Shown here piece by piece: positions 11,901 through 26,900 of a DNA stretch of 64,000 bases (position 1 is its first letter; every line of letters begins with the position of its first letter). Source of the DNA: Diabrotica undecimpunctata. Taxonomy: Eukaryota > Arthropoda > Insecta > Coleoptera > Chrysomelidae. The translations under genes were made by a program, and so were the position numbers. The stretch spans positions 18,316,741 through 18,380,740 of the forward strand of contig NC_092805.1 in NCBI RefSeq assembly GCF_040954645.1, in the 5' to 3' direction. The notes under the pieces are model-generated. The model made no database searches. It saw nothing but the letters and a program-made list of their open reading frames with translations, and was not told the origin of the DNA.

Positions 11901-14900
11901 AAAATAAACGCTACTTGTGCGAACGGCACTCAGGGTTTGGTAGGAGAGCTGGGGTCGTGGATAAGTAAAAGACAAGGGGGTTTGGATTGGGGCAACTACA
12001 GAAAAAAGAAATAAAGGGTCATAAATCTCTTGGGACAAACAGAATGAAAATAAACCGGAAACACCTCAAGAAATTTAATATAGGGCGCCACTTGAGGTGC
12101 CTAATTATACCTATTAAAACCAGCTAGTTGTAACTGGAGATATAATTATTAAACATAAAAAAACATATCTTTTCCAAATGGAAACTCAAAAAAAAGGGTT
12201 AGTTAAAAAAAATAAACAAATGTTAAGAAACAAAATTTAACATTTATTTTTGTGTCACCACAAACAGTTACAAAACATAGAGAACACAAGAATGCTCAAA
12301 ATAAAAATACAAAATATTACCACAATAGTCGCAAAATACAAAAATACAAAAAAGACTTACATGTGTCATCTGTTTACAATTTCCAGGAGTTGGAGATACT
12401 ACAAAAACTTACAAAATTTAAATGTAAGCTAACCTTTCTTTTAAAGAAAACAAAACAAATCAAAAATGCTAAAACGGGCTGTCATAAATTAACTTTCAAT
12501 TTAAAACAAAACTGAATAAATACAATGACAGCTAAAAGCCAAACCATAAAATTTACTACTTTAAATATTACAATTACTTTTTTGTTATGAAAGCAATTAT
12601 TATGTTTATTTAAAAAATGTCTGCTTTACTTTAAATTTACACAAAAAAATGTTACCTGGATTTCACAATAACACGAAAACAAGTTCCTGGGGTTGGAAAC
12701 TGGAGTTGAATTCTGGACAGGAACACACGAACAAAAGGAACTGGATCTCACACTGCAAATTGGATCGACCATTTGAGGCCGAAGCCGGCACTGAGCACAA
12801 AACTTATGACTCTGCCTCTTTAACAACCGGAACAGGTAGAATTAGACGATTAACTGCTACTAAAATTGATTTCCATTACGTAAGACGAAGATTTCCCTGA
12901 AAAGGGACAAAAACAGAAAACTACAAATTCGACGTGAATTTGGACATGACGCTGGACCACTGGAGATCACCGCTCTTCACCGCGGCTCCAACGAAAGTGA
13001 CGAAATTATCTTTAAAAATTGCTCGCATAAGTTAGAACAAACAAAGCACTTAGGGTATAAACTAAACACAACGGAAATTAAGTCGTAAATTAATTTGAAA
13101 ACGCAATATCGGGCGGTTTGAACAAAGGAATATCAAAGAATTTGCGCCTGTGTCATAAATAAACAATAAAATGATTTATTATCAACGTCGGCGACCTAAA
13201 AGGAACGAAAGATTATAAATTGAAGGATACGAACTAAGAAACATTGAAAAAATTCTTCGTTATTATATTGCATATATAAGAGGATTTCAATTAACATATA
13301 TACGAGGGGATTCCAATAAATTTCAAATGCTACAGTAGTTTCGCAACAACTATTAAACCAAATATTAAATGAAGATTATTTCTGCGACATTAGTCCAGCA
13401 GTCAGAGAATTGACCCCTAAAAATCATACGAACAAACTGAATTTTGCCAAGAATATTAATTTTAGGACCCAAAAAAATATGCAAAAAAGTTTATTACTTT
13501 TGCCCCCAGGCTTCCCCTTGAAACCTCCTCCAGAGAGGGGTAAATCGATTTACCAAGAATCTGTACGTCGCAAAAAAAAATGTTTTAAATAAAAATTGTA
13601 GCTAAAATAATGTTCAACAAAAATGTTAATTACCACTTTTTAAGTAGAATGAACCGTTCTCTCAGAAAAAACGCTTGAAGAGACCGATCATTCTACACAA
13701 AAAGTGCTAATGAACATTTTTGTTTAAAATTATCTCAGCTACATCTTTTATTTAAAACATTTTTTCTGTGGCGTACAGATTATTGGTAAATCGATTTTTT
13801 TTTCGTTTTTGCCCCTTACTGGGGGGGGGGGGTTAGGGGGTAGCCCGGCGGTAAAAGTGGTAACCTTTATTGCATCTATTTGGAGTCTCAAAATTAATAT
13901 TCTCGGCAAAATTCAGCTTCTTTATATGGTTCTTAGAGGTTCAGTGGCATTTTCGGCTCTGACGACTGGAGTAGACACCGGCAACCCCATCTAAATGGGG
14001 GAGATACGGATCACAGGCGAAGGTATCACCACTCGTTTTGAGAATTCAGCAACATTGGCGCTAATAGTCGCTCCCATCTAAATTTCTGGTATGCAGTCAC
14101 CCGCAGGTGAACTATCCACGATCTCAACTCTTTAGTGTTGTTCCTGAATCTCACCCAAGCAGAATGCAATCAGTTGTAAAAGTCGTTACATTATTATTCA
14201 ACTATTCATTAATTTTTTTATTAACTTACAGTAAGTTGCAAGTATACAATTGTTTGTGCTGATGTATATTTCATATTGTGTCGCAAGTATTAACTTTATT
14301 GTATCTACGAAATTTCATTGATTCTATTTTTAATTTGCTTGTATAAATAATTATATTAATTATAACGAAATTTGCATTATAATAAGGTATTGCATTTTGT
14401 ATGCCATAACTAACAAGGTTTATTGATTTTAGTATTAATTAATTGAGCTCTTATTGATAATTTACTTTATTATTATATGTATTCAAATTTTTCACCTATG
14501 TATTACATGTATTACATTAATTACATATTGATTGCATTATGATTTTTGCATATTAGCCCAGTCTGGTTAAAAAAAAGGCGGAAAAATGTTTCGCAGATAT
14601 CTGAAGCTTTTAAGACATAGGTGGGGGATACTTGATGATGAATAGATGAAAAGATACTCCTAGTTTTACCTTGTGTTTTTTTAAGCAATAATTTATGGTC
14701 ACAATTTGATTTTTTGTCTATAAATTTTTTCCCTTATATTTTAAATAAACAATATTTATGTCATTTTTTATGTCAAGAATATCTTTATTTTCCCGTTTTT
14801 TTAATTAAAATTGATAAATAATTTACAGAGATATTTGCAAAAAAGCAGTTTTTTTTCACTAATTTATAAATTTCATTAATTTTTTTATTAACAAAATAAA

Positions 14901-17900
14901 ATGGTAATAATACATTTAAACATCAAGGAATTACCATATTTTAGATTTGTGTGAAATTTCCCCCCAATCAGTCAAATATTTTATAAGTTATTTAATTTGT
15001 TTATCCCTGAGGCTAATTATTTAAACTATTGAGCTTGCCCTATGCATGTTGCTAGACACATTCAGCAAATTTCATAGGATTCTTTAAGACTTAGACTAAC
15101 TCAGAAGTTAAATGCATATTGAGTTTTCATCAAAATTATTTACAAAATAAACGTTTGAAAAAGGGGTATGTTTTTTACTTATAAACAATTTTAATAACTT
15201 CTATATTTTTTAAGCTACAGACTTGTACGTACAACCATTGGATAGCTGGAAAAAAGCTCACATTAAAAAGTTGGTGACTATTTTTTAAAAAATCATATCT
15301 CCATTGTTTATAAACATTAAGAAGTAAAATTTGCACAAATTTTAAATGAAAATCTAAACTTTATATTGAAACTTATAGCTATAAAATTTATCTAATTTTT
15401 CGAAACGACGGTACTTTCGACAGATCGACATAGGAAAGTGGAGAGGATATCTGTTTCAGCTCCATTTTTTTTTTCGGCATCGGAACTTCAAATTGCAACA
15501 CGTAGGAAAAATTTACATTATCTCGGCTTCCTTTGCAGCTGCAAGCCTCTTTTTTTTAATTCTGGGGTAGCTCGTTGAAATATGAATAACTACATAGTTT
15601 TCACTCGCCGGAAAATATGGGAAAACTCGGAAAAATTGAGTCCATTTGAAATTCACCCTAAATACTTACTTTTTTTTAATTTGCTCGAAGAATAGTCTGT
15701 CGCAGTATTAATAATGATGACATAATTTTCACCCCCCCATAAATCTCGGAAAATCCCGGAAAATCAACATATGTTTTTTCATTTTATATTAATGATGTAA
15801 TAATACTTATATATTTTATAAATTAAATTTCAGGTAATTTTTTACACACTATATTATTATAATACTTATATTAATTATAATTGTTTGTATTTTTATAATT
15901 AACAATATTGATTTTTATTCTATTTTTCTTACAAATATGATATAAAAATATTAATCTAATCTGCCTTACTGCTTTGATAAAATAAGTCGATTTTTCCATC
16001 ACTTGCCTTATTAAATTTTGCAATGTTTATTAAACTTTACTTTTTTTATTTTTCTTTGCATACATTGGTTTAAAAGTTAAAATTTGGTTCATTTATTCGA
16101 CTTCACTGTCACGTCTGAACCTTTTTGTTGCAGGTTGTTTCTCTTCACTTATTAAGTCAGTCTTTCCATACATTAACATAATAATGGGCGATCTTAATGC
16201 CAAGGTGGGTCAAGGTAAGGTAGGGGAACAAGTAGGAAAATATGGGCTTGGAAACAGAAATGACAGAGGAGATCGATTGATTCAATTTTGCCAAAGTGAA
16301 GACTTCGTAATAACAAATACCTTTTTCAAATTACCTCCTCGACGGTTATATACATGGACATCTCCACAACATACCAAAGAAAAAAAAGTGAGAAATCAAA
16401 TAGACTATATTATGATAGCAAGGAGGTATCATAATGCTGTTAAATGTACTAAGACGTACCCAGGAGCTGATATAGGCTCAGATCATAACCCAGTAGTTAC
16501 TGTGATAGAGGCGAGGAAAAAAAAGATTAGAAGACCACACAGAAAGGTACTAGATTTAAATAAACTTAGAAACAAAAATATACGACAAGAAACAGGAGAA
16601 GAAATCAATGAAAACCTCCGTTTAGTGCAGCAACAAATTAACGATACAAACAACGTTAACCAAAAATTAAAGTACATAAATACAGCTATACAAACAGCAG
16701 GAAAGAAACATTTTACAAAAACAACAACAAAGAATAAGGGGTGGATGACACAAGATATACTAGACTTGATGGAACAAAGAAGAAAGATGAAGAATTACCC
16801 AGACAAATACAAAAAAATAAATAAACACATAAAAAAGGGAATAAAAGAAGCCAAAGAGGAGTGGATTAAAGAACAATGTGAAGAAATGGAAACCTATGAG
16901 AAAGAGTACGATGCGTTCAATATACACAAAAAAGTAAAAGAGATAACAGGAAGCATAAAGAAATGCCAAATAGGTTAACTTAAAGACAAAGATGGAAATC
17001 TTATTGTAGATCAAGAGAGTAAAATAAAAATATGGACAGAATACCTGAATGAATTATTTGAAGACGATAGAAACAACTTAACTCAGATAATCAATGCAAC
17101 TGGGCCAGACATATTGAAAGAAGAAGTAGAATACGCAATAACAAACGCTAAAAATGGAAAAGCAAATGGACCTGATGAAATTTCTACAGAACTGTTGAAG
17201 CTTTTAAATGATAAATCCGTAACCATAATATTAAATTTTGCAGCGAGGAGCTAAAACAGTTTCCCCTCTACTTTCCTATGTCGATCTTTCGAAAGTAACT
17301 TCATTTCGAAAGGTTTTAAGTTTCGAAAAATTGGATGAATTTTATAGCTATAAAATTTCTTAATGTTTATAAACAATGGAAATATAATTAACAAAAAAAT
17401 TGTCTCTAACTTCGTTCCTATTGTTTATAGAAGGTTTATTTTTTTTTAAAATGTGAGTTTTTTTACCAGCTATCTAATGGTTGTACGTAAAAGTCTGTAG
17501 CTTGAAAAATATAGAAGGTATTACAATTGTTTATAAGTAAAAAACATACCCCTTTTTCAAACGTTTATTTTGTAAATAATTTCGATGAAAACTTAATATT
17601 CATTTAACTTCTGTGATAGTATAAGTCTTAAAGAATCCTATGAAATTTGTTAAATGTGTCTAGCATCATTCATAGGGCAAGTTCAATGGTTTAAATAATT
17701 AGTCCCAGGGATAAACAAATTGAATAACTTTTAAACTATTTGACCGATCGGAGTGAAATTTCGCACAAATTTAAAGGACGATAATTCCTCAATGTTGAAA
17801 TGTACTAATAACATTTTGTTTTATTAATAAAAACATTATTTAAATTTATAAATTATTCCAAAAAGCTGCTTTTTTGCAAATATCTCCGTAAATTATTTAT

Positions 17901-20900
17901 CAATTTTAATTGAAAAAACGGGAAAATAAAGATATTTTTGATATAAAAAAATGGTATAAATATTGTTTATTTAAATTATAAGAAAAAAAATTATAAATAA
18001 AAAATCAAATTCTGACCATAAATTATTTAAAAAAAAAACGCAAGGTAAAAATAGGAGTATCTTTTTATTTATTCTTCATCTAGTAACCCCCACCTATGTC
18101 TTAAAAGCTTCAGATATCTGCGAAACATTTTGCCGTGAAATCGATGATTTTTGTATAACCAGACTGGGCTATATACACTATGCCAGCTTTTCCCAAACTT
18201 ATTTTTTAGTGGCCTGGTTATTTCTGTGCTTATCTTTTTTGCCACTAATTTTTTGCATACCCTGGTGTATGTGTGTGTGCAATAAAACATATTTAAATAT
18301 TTAATATTGTTTTATATATTTTAATAAACAATCATTAGCTTAAACAAAAATGTAATAAAACAAAATGAAAATCGAATACTTTATTAATGAGAAGTATACA
18401 GTTGTTCCTGGTTAACTAAAAATTTCATGTTTAAAGGAAAATATGTTAATTTTATCCTCAGGTCCGATTCGACTTCCAAACGGTTCCTATATATTTATTT
18501 TTTAGGAAAACCGATGTTGAAAACCATGCCTCATACCTACAGTTCGTAACAAAAGGAATTAGAAACTTTATCGCTTTTTCTGCTAAAACTGGGTACTCCT
18601 TAAGTCAACACAATGTCCAGTCAAATCGTTGACTGAGCGAACGAGCACACACAAACACTTCCGATCAGAGAACCGCTAGTCACGGCTGGGGACTCTCTGA
18701 TCGGAACACACGAATTTTTTAGGGACTTCAGTCCCCACGTCAAGTCAAGACAAACAAATAGAATCAGTAAAGTAAATAGGGAGAAAAGCCGACATTTAGG
18801 CTACCCCTACAGTCAGGTGGCATAACCACAACTACTAAAAACGGAAGGAACTTCATTACCCAAAGTACCTTAGTAAATTCTAAGATCATAAGCCTCGTCA
18901 CGTTAGTCATACGCTGAGGAGGGGTGGAGGAAAATCCTGGGGGTCAGATAGGTACCATCTCGACTAGCGAGATGAAAACGGTTTAATCTTCGAGCATGTG
19001 GATCCCACTCTTATATTGGTATACACATGGTCCTAGGGGTAGGGTTGATCACCTCGTGTGTTAATGTGTGTGTGTGGGTACTCCTCGCGACAAGACAACC
19101 AAAAATCTATCATTAGTTTTTTGTCAAATATGTCTTTGAGTGCCCTATCACACAGTAGTTCAATTAGTTACTCAACATCTAAATCCGGAAGTCCTGTCTC
19201 GAATTCTACAACCATTGTAAATGGATCCGGTATCCATGCTGTGTTGCTGTGGATGGGGACAAAATATTCCTTAATGTCATATTTAAATTGTTCAAGAAGT
19301 CTAAAATATCACAAAGATAGACTACCTTGATTAACCAATTGACATCATGAAAACTGTCTTAAAATTAAAATATTGCATTCCTCGCCGTTGGTGAATGTTG
19401 TTCTAAGAATATTGAAATTTCTTCCTTCAATTCAATAAGTCTTTTTAAGAAATTCCCTTTTGATAGCCAACGCACTTTGCTGTTTATTTCTATTTATGTT
19501 CACCTCCCAGTTTTTTGAACAAAGCAGATAATTCTTGTTGAGTGGGTGAGATTTTATGAAGTTTATAAATTTTTCACACTCTTGCATATCTTCGGTTAGA
19601 AGCAGTGGCATTTTGTACAGCTAATGCTTCTCTATGGATGCTACAAAAACACATTCTGGTGCTACGGCTTTGATCCTCGAAAAAAGCCCAGTACGAGCGT
19701 CTGCCATTGCCCATGCTCCATCGCTACTTAGTTTTTACACATTTATTCCATTCAATTCCATTGTCATTAATGTAGCTATCAATCAGATTAAATAATTCTT
19801 CAGCTATTGTTGTTGTTTACAGAGATTTACAAACTAGAAATTCTTCTTGAATAGTATTTTCAAAATCGTTTCTTACAAAACACATTAGATTCGCATTATC
19901 TTTCTGTACTTTCATCAATTTTGCAAGCAAAAATCGTTACACTCCTTTAAGTAACCTATAATAGTTTCTTCAATACTATCTGTCATCTCCACAATCCTAC
20001 GCTTCACTGTGTTACTTGGCATAGCCACCAAATTCACTTGCTTTTCCTGCTTTTTATAACTTATCTGAGATGCTACCATTTTCATTGCTGGAACTATTAA
20101 TTTCTCGGCAATTGTGTGAATATAACCGATTTCAGCAATTAATTTTGATATTTTATAAGAAGCCAGTACAAGGTTTTCAGATTGAGCGTCCTGAGAAAAA
20201 TTCAAAGATATAGACTTTTTGGTAGCTATTAATTCTCTTTTTATTTATATAAAAATCTAGTGGCTTAAAATACCACTGTATTCTCCTTGTGCTTCAATTC
20301 CAAGTGCTTTAATTTTGAAGGTTTCATAGACTCATTTGAAAGACTTCACAAAACCGAACTGTAGGTAATCTTCAGAATATTGCCTGGTCCATGACTCCCT
20401 CTTCTTTTTTGTGACAGTTGTAGATTGCGCATCGAGGGGCCGTTTGTAATTACCACTCGTACCTGCCTCTGGATGGACGTTACTCGACTGTCTATTATTA
20501 TTGACGCTCTTAGAACTTGTACCCGGCCGCAGATCACTCGACGGTCTGTTTATGCAAGTCTTAGAACTTGTACTTTGTTTTATAACAAATTTATCCATCG
20601 TCAAATTCAACGTAATCAATCTGCACGAAAAATACACACTCTCTGGCTTGACACCAAGCTTAAACTGAATGGAATAAAAGAAGCAGATTAAATAAAAGCG
20701 GTGGCGTTAGTCAGAGCGCGGTCTTAAAAAGCAAGATGTAAAACGGAGAGTCGAGGCGACCGAGCATTTTGCTTTCGGGGCCCGGTACCAGGTCGCTACA
20801 CACCATTTGGGAAACGCAGCGCTAAACGAAACAATAAACTAGCAATTGCATTCGTAAATTCTATTGTTAATAGTATGTTTTGTCACATGGCATATTTTAG

Positions 20901-23900
20901 TTTTGTAGAAATGGATCAGTTAGAATTAAATATGTATATGAGATTTGTTCCTTTATTTTTCTTGCTGTATATTTCACTATAGTCTACTTGCTTATTTCTT
21001 TTGTATTTCTTAATTACATATTTAAATCGAAGGAGTGAAACCAGCGTGTTGTATACTGAACGTATATACCTAGACTCACTTTCTGATGTCCTCATATTTT
21101 ATATAAAGTCCATCATATGTGCAGAAAGTAACAACAGTTACTAAAATTGTATATAACTATAAAATAACGTGATTAAGATGAACTTCATCATGGAATCACA
21201 TATTTATATGGCTTGTCGGTACTTCAGTCATCATTCTGAATGACGTGAACTACAGATTAAAATTGTCAATATAGTTTGTTTATAATCCTATAGATTTTTT
21301 TTACAGGTAATTTGTTTAAGGTTTTTTAAAATTAAATTAAAATATTGGTGTTTAACATAGAAAAACACATAAAACTTATTCACTCTTACTTCCGAAAAGG
21401 CGTGAAAGTGACTTGTTCAGCCCATGATTGCAATACTTTTTACAATGTTTTGATAAAATTCAGCAATTATTCAGAGGTACCGGTATTTTATAGTGGGTGG
21501 AGGGCAGACCTACATCAGAGATGCGACACTGTCATACGCAAGCCTTGATTCTCTCTTAAATACCCACCATATCCTACCAAGTTTTCCAAACCTACTCACC
21601 TACCCGTCTTATCCTGAGGAAGTCCAATTACCCATTTGTCATAAGAGATCCGAAAAAAATTATTTAGGTAAGAGTTGGAACACAAGTTTTGCAGTTATAC
21701 GAGGCAATTTAAAAGATAATTAGGGAAAATTAGCCGAAATTGTACCGGCGCCAATATTGTACCAACGCTGTATTTATCTTTTATGAAGAAGCCAGAGCGC
21801 TCTTATGTCGTTTAGTGGAACTAGGTAGTTACTACGTAGAGTTGAGTGCTAAAGTTTTACAAGGTTCACATTTGTAAATTTTGTTTTATTGAATTTTTTG
21901 TATTTCATGGTGTTTCAGTATAGTTTTCTAGTTCCACATGTAAGGTTACAGCATCTGTAAAGTTATGTGCAAACCATTTTTATTCATAAATACAAGAAAA
22001 GTATGTATTTAGGTGTATAAAACTGAGTTGTTTTCTTTTGTCGGACAATTTTTAGGTTAGGAATCGTAGTTTATTCACATAAAGTGCAAGTTTCCCATAT
22101 TGTACTACGCCGAGTTGCTTATATTGTACCTGTACAATTTTAGATAGCATTGGGTATTTAAGACCTACTTATTTTCAAAAATAAATAAATAACACACACC
22201 GTCCCTGTGTATTTTAGATTCCCAAAAGAAAATATGGGACTTGTGGAATACGTGGGCGGGGCTCTTCAAACATTACTTAATGGAGACATGGGATTAAATG
22301 AATGCTGCAGGTAGTATGGAGTCCATAAGCCTACCTTGCTTCGTCACCTTAAGGGGTCTAATGTCAAGGCACATGAAGAAACGAAGGCTTTTGGCCGAGG
22401 CAGTGTGTTACCAAAAAAAATGGAAACGTTGATGTCTGGTCTTAAGATCAATGATGTTCAACGGCTTGCATTTCAAATCTTTGAGAGAAATCAAATACCA
22501 CATAATTTTAATAAAGAATCCCAAATGGCAGAAAAAAAGTGGTTTTATGCTTTCAAAGCTGGTCATAAGAACATAATCTCACTGAGAGAACCTCAAGCAA
22601 CGTCCATGACGCGCGCAAAAGGATTTAATAAAAGGAATGTTTACGTCTTTTTCAACCTTCTAATAAATTTTATTTAGTTACATCTCTGATATTTGTCCAT
22701 TTCTCATATATATTTGCAAAATCTATGTGCTATTATTTAACATAAATTAAAAAATATCTACTCAAACGGATTCTAAAAGAACGCATAACTAAGGCGATGG
22801 ACAAAATATATTTTTCTCCTTATTATTCTCTCTAATGGCCTGTATGCCTATTCATTCATCGAATTATTCTTCAACTTTAGATTTCTCGGTTTCAGAGACA
22901 GTCGTTTTCTCAGTCTCCTCGTTGAAATCTCCTCATTTGGTATTTTAAATTGTGATATTAAAGTTTATATAAGCATACCGCTATAGTTATTGGCTAGATA
23001 ATTATGGAAATAACTATTGTAAATTATTTTCGACATATTACAAAATATTAGTCTTATTACCTTCCAACTTACCTCCAATAGAATTTAACGCAAACTCCGT
23101 TAGAGGTTGTACGACATCAACGTATGCCTGATGACACAATTTATTTAAATTGTTAACGAGACTTTCCGTCTCGTTATTAAAAAGTTCCACAAATTCTTGT
23201 AGTATACTGAAATGGAACGCTGGTGTTATAATCTTTCTTCTTTTGAACCATTTCTCTCCTTAAACAAACATATAATAAATAACAAAGTATATAAAAATAT
23301 AATGTCAACCTACCATCAGCAGTTAAGAGGCCTGTACCTAACCATTCGTGAATAAAATTGTATACAAAACTTTTAGTAGAGTGTTTTGGATTGCTAAGTA
23401 CCAACTGAAATAAAACAATAAATTTAATATTTTTATTAAAATGTTAAAAAATTTAATTACTGCAGTTAAACAAAGATATAAAAAAGAGAAAAATCAATTC
23501 CGAAAAGGCTACAGAATTCAATGTCATAATTTGATATATCAAAATAACTCTACATCCTATAGGTGTAGAAATCCATTGTAATACCTTCCCATGCTCAAAT
23601 ACCAACGTGACTTTTACATGGTACCATCGAGTTAGAATTTATGGAGAGGACATCACGTGACTAAAAACAACCTCACTTCGGCCACTGTGTGGCATTGTTA
23701 TGATCGTTGTGTCAGATCGTGTATGATTGTTTACGTTTGTTGTTTTTAGAATATTTTTTAGTTTTAATACCTTTATAGTAACTGTAATATTATATTGTGA
23801 TAGTGCATAATAATAGTTTCTTGTTCTCAACGTAGCTGCAGTAGCAGTAGCAATGTTGATAAAAAATCTTCAGGAATAACGTTTCTTAGGTTAGTATACA

Positions 23901-26900
23901 AATATGTAAACAAAGTAATGGCTCGTACTTCAGAGAAAAAATTAATAGTATCAATAAAAAAGTCATTATTGAATATTTTGAAAAATTTACAAAATAGCAA
24001 TTAAAACATCCACTTCCAATAAAATGGAACTATTGAATACACAGAATATAAAGATATTAATGAACAATTTCTATGCTTTTTATAATATTTTTGAGTTCAT
24101 TAATCATATTTGTTATTTAAAATATAAATTTGTTATTAACGCTTAGTGATGCATATCATTGTATTTTTAGGTTTCATCTCAAATCAACCAAAAACCGGAA
24201 GTTTTATGATCGGAGATACCACCGACTCCAGTTTAGTGGTTTATCGTCTTATCATTCTAAATTTGTCACTTTGACGATGGACAATTGATAACATAAAAAG
24301 CCGAAGAATAATTCTTAATAATATTTACTTGTATAAGTATATACGAGTATGTATTTTTGTCTTATTTATTAGTAATTGTATATAATTAAACCTTAACAGA
24401 ATCAAATTCCAAGATATTTTTTGCATGATATTCTTGAGAGTATTCAAATATCTTAAATCTAAATATCTTAAAGTTCAATATTAAATTCGGTAACATAATT
24501 TTGTTATTTCTACACAATATTACGATTGTGATATTCGGCAGATATTCATTATTGTTTGTTTAATAATAATTTTTCGAACTTTGTTAATTGAACTTTTTTT
24601 TGGCCAACTTTGTAACGAATTTTGAACAGCGTTCAGTTAATTTGAAGTTATCAAATACATAAGTTGTAAAACGAACGTATTTCTTTTATTTCATACCGTA
24701 TATTTATTTTACCCTTTAAAATATTATTTATATTATTATCTCTTTCAGGTACAAATTGTTATTTGATTGTATTAATTATTCTTTATATATTATGTATATA
24801 TGTCGTACTTTTAGTGTTTACAGCGGGATATATCTTTCCTACTCTTTTTGTTCCCGTCTGGGAATCATCTGTATCTTTCTCGTATTGTTTTTGTCTTATT
24901 TTCTTTCCGTTCCCGTCACTTTATATCTTTAACGTTATTGCTCTTATCCAATTTTCTATCCATTCTCGTATTTACAAGGTTTCTTTATTCCTTCAAAAAT
25001 AGGGTGGTGCCCAAAACATTCTTCTCTTTCGTGTATTTATCTCACTCGCGAATCTCTTGTAGTCTAGCTCTGTCGAACACCAACCCAGATACCTCTACCA
25101 GACTGAAGCCCATAGCGTAGTACCCTTATTTGTGTAACCGTGCTGCCAATGGTCAGAGCATTTTCCATCTTCCATTAAGCACACTTCTCCACAGCCTAAC
25201 AGTGTCATTTATTACGCTACACTTTTAATCAATTTGTTTCCTACATTTTTTATACTCGTGCAGTTAGTGAATATAGTTTATATCATGATTGTTACATGAT
25301 TTTTTAATAGCTACCCAAAGGCAACCCTTTAATTTTGATTTAATAAGTCATAGTTTATTACTAATACTAATTGTATAGTAGTAATAATAACAACTAATAA
25401 TAATTGTATAGTAGTTTTAATACTATTGAGTCCGGCCTTGATCCCACCGCCATATTGGTATGATCGCTAACCACACCTTCTGACGCCGTTTTAATATACA
25501 CGTTAATATGCTCATAGCTTCTCCATAGATTCTAACTCGATGCATGGTACGTACCTATTTCCTGACCCCTAACGAGTCTACGATGATCGAGCAGTTATTG
25601 AAAAATTAGTCTCCCATTAATTTTTCAGTCAACAGTTTTAAGTGAAAATCCCCAAAATATCTCTTTTATAGACATCATCATGAGAGCAAAGTTGATTGGT
25701 TATGTTAGTATGAGGTCAAGATTTTGGATGAAAAGTTACATTGCATTTTATGCTGCCACTAGCGAAAACTATATCAAAATATTACCAATCGATTATTACA
25801 AATATCAACATGGAATGTTAACTTCTGCGCATAAGGGAAAATTATGGGCCATGAAATAAAGGATTTTCTTTTCTTCTGCTCTTATTGCGCTTTCTCCGTT
25901 CGAAGGTTGGCGATCCAAATGGAAATTGTAGCTTTGGAAACTGCTGCACGAAAGATTTGTGTGGATGAGCGGTAAAAGCATCTCCTCAGGTCTGTCAGCC
26001 ACGAGTTCTAGCGTCTTCCAACTGATCTTTTGTCCGGCACTTTACCTTCCAATATGATTTGGAGTAATTCATATCTTTTACCTCTCAACACATGACCCAA
26101 ATACTGTATTTTTCTGTCTTTGATTATTCTTAGTAATTCTTTTTGTTTACATGTGCGACGAAGTACCTCAACATTAGTAACTTTTTGTACCCATGGAATT
26201 CTCAACATTCGTCTGTATACAGTGATGAGTGTCTTACCACCCGGCTTTTTAACGTAAGAGATAGAAAACACAGTTACCTTGTGAAATAAAAAGAGGTGAA
26301 ACTCGTAGAGGTGAGAAATAATCGGTAGAAACCTATAATTTACATTACATTACATTACCACTATCGATAGTCTCACACCTTTAGACGTTAGCTTCGAGCT
26401 AAATCACCTCGGTTATAATTCGTATGTGTGACGTATTTCCATTTTTAATTTGGCATAAAGTAAAAACTGATTGACCACAATAAAGCAAAAATGTGAATAA
26501 AATAATTTAATTAATAGTGATTATTTAATCTAAAGTTTTAAATTATTAACCAAGAATAATTTCTACTATGATTTGAGGAGTTTTATACACTCTTGTCACA
26601 GAATAATTATCAATCCTTCGTGGCTTAGTGGTAAAAATTTGATACTGCGACACAGACGTCGCAGACGTTTAGAGAATGATTTGAAATTATGCAGAGATCG
26701 TTTTGCTTTGAATCACTAAACATTTATGTCACTCGTTACTAGTATTAGAAGTGTTTAAAGTTAAACATAAATATCTTATTGAAAAAACAGTATCGTTGTA
26801 CTTCGAAAATAAAGTAAAAATTCTTCAAAATTAAAAGAACGTTTAAAGAATGTTTAAATAAGTAAAAATTCTACAAAAATAAACTGTACAGAGGACAGAG

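Noticed and set aside
18069..18290. 73-codon minus-strand frame ending in [17 protein letters not shown]
   Set aside because: It lies across the terminus of the inverted-arm element, and its second half is repeated in the other arm. No protein family is recognisable.
24763..25120. Overlapping hydrophobic open stretches
   Set aside because: They are Phe/Leu/Ile-rich translations of T-rich DNA, without a start context or homology signature.
26613..26690. Functional tRNA gene
   Set aside because: An A-box-like TGGCTTAGTGG is present, but no matching B box or cloverleaf follows.
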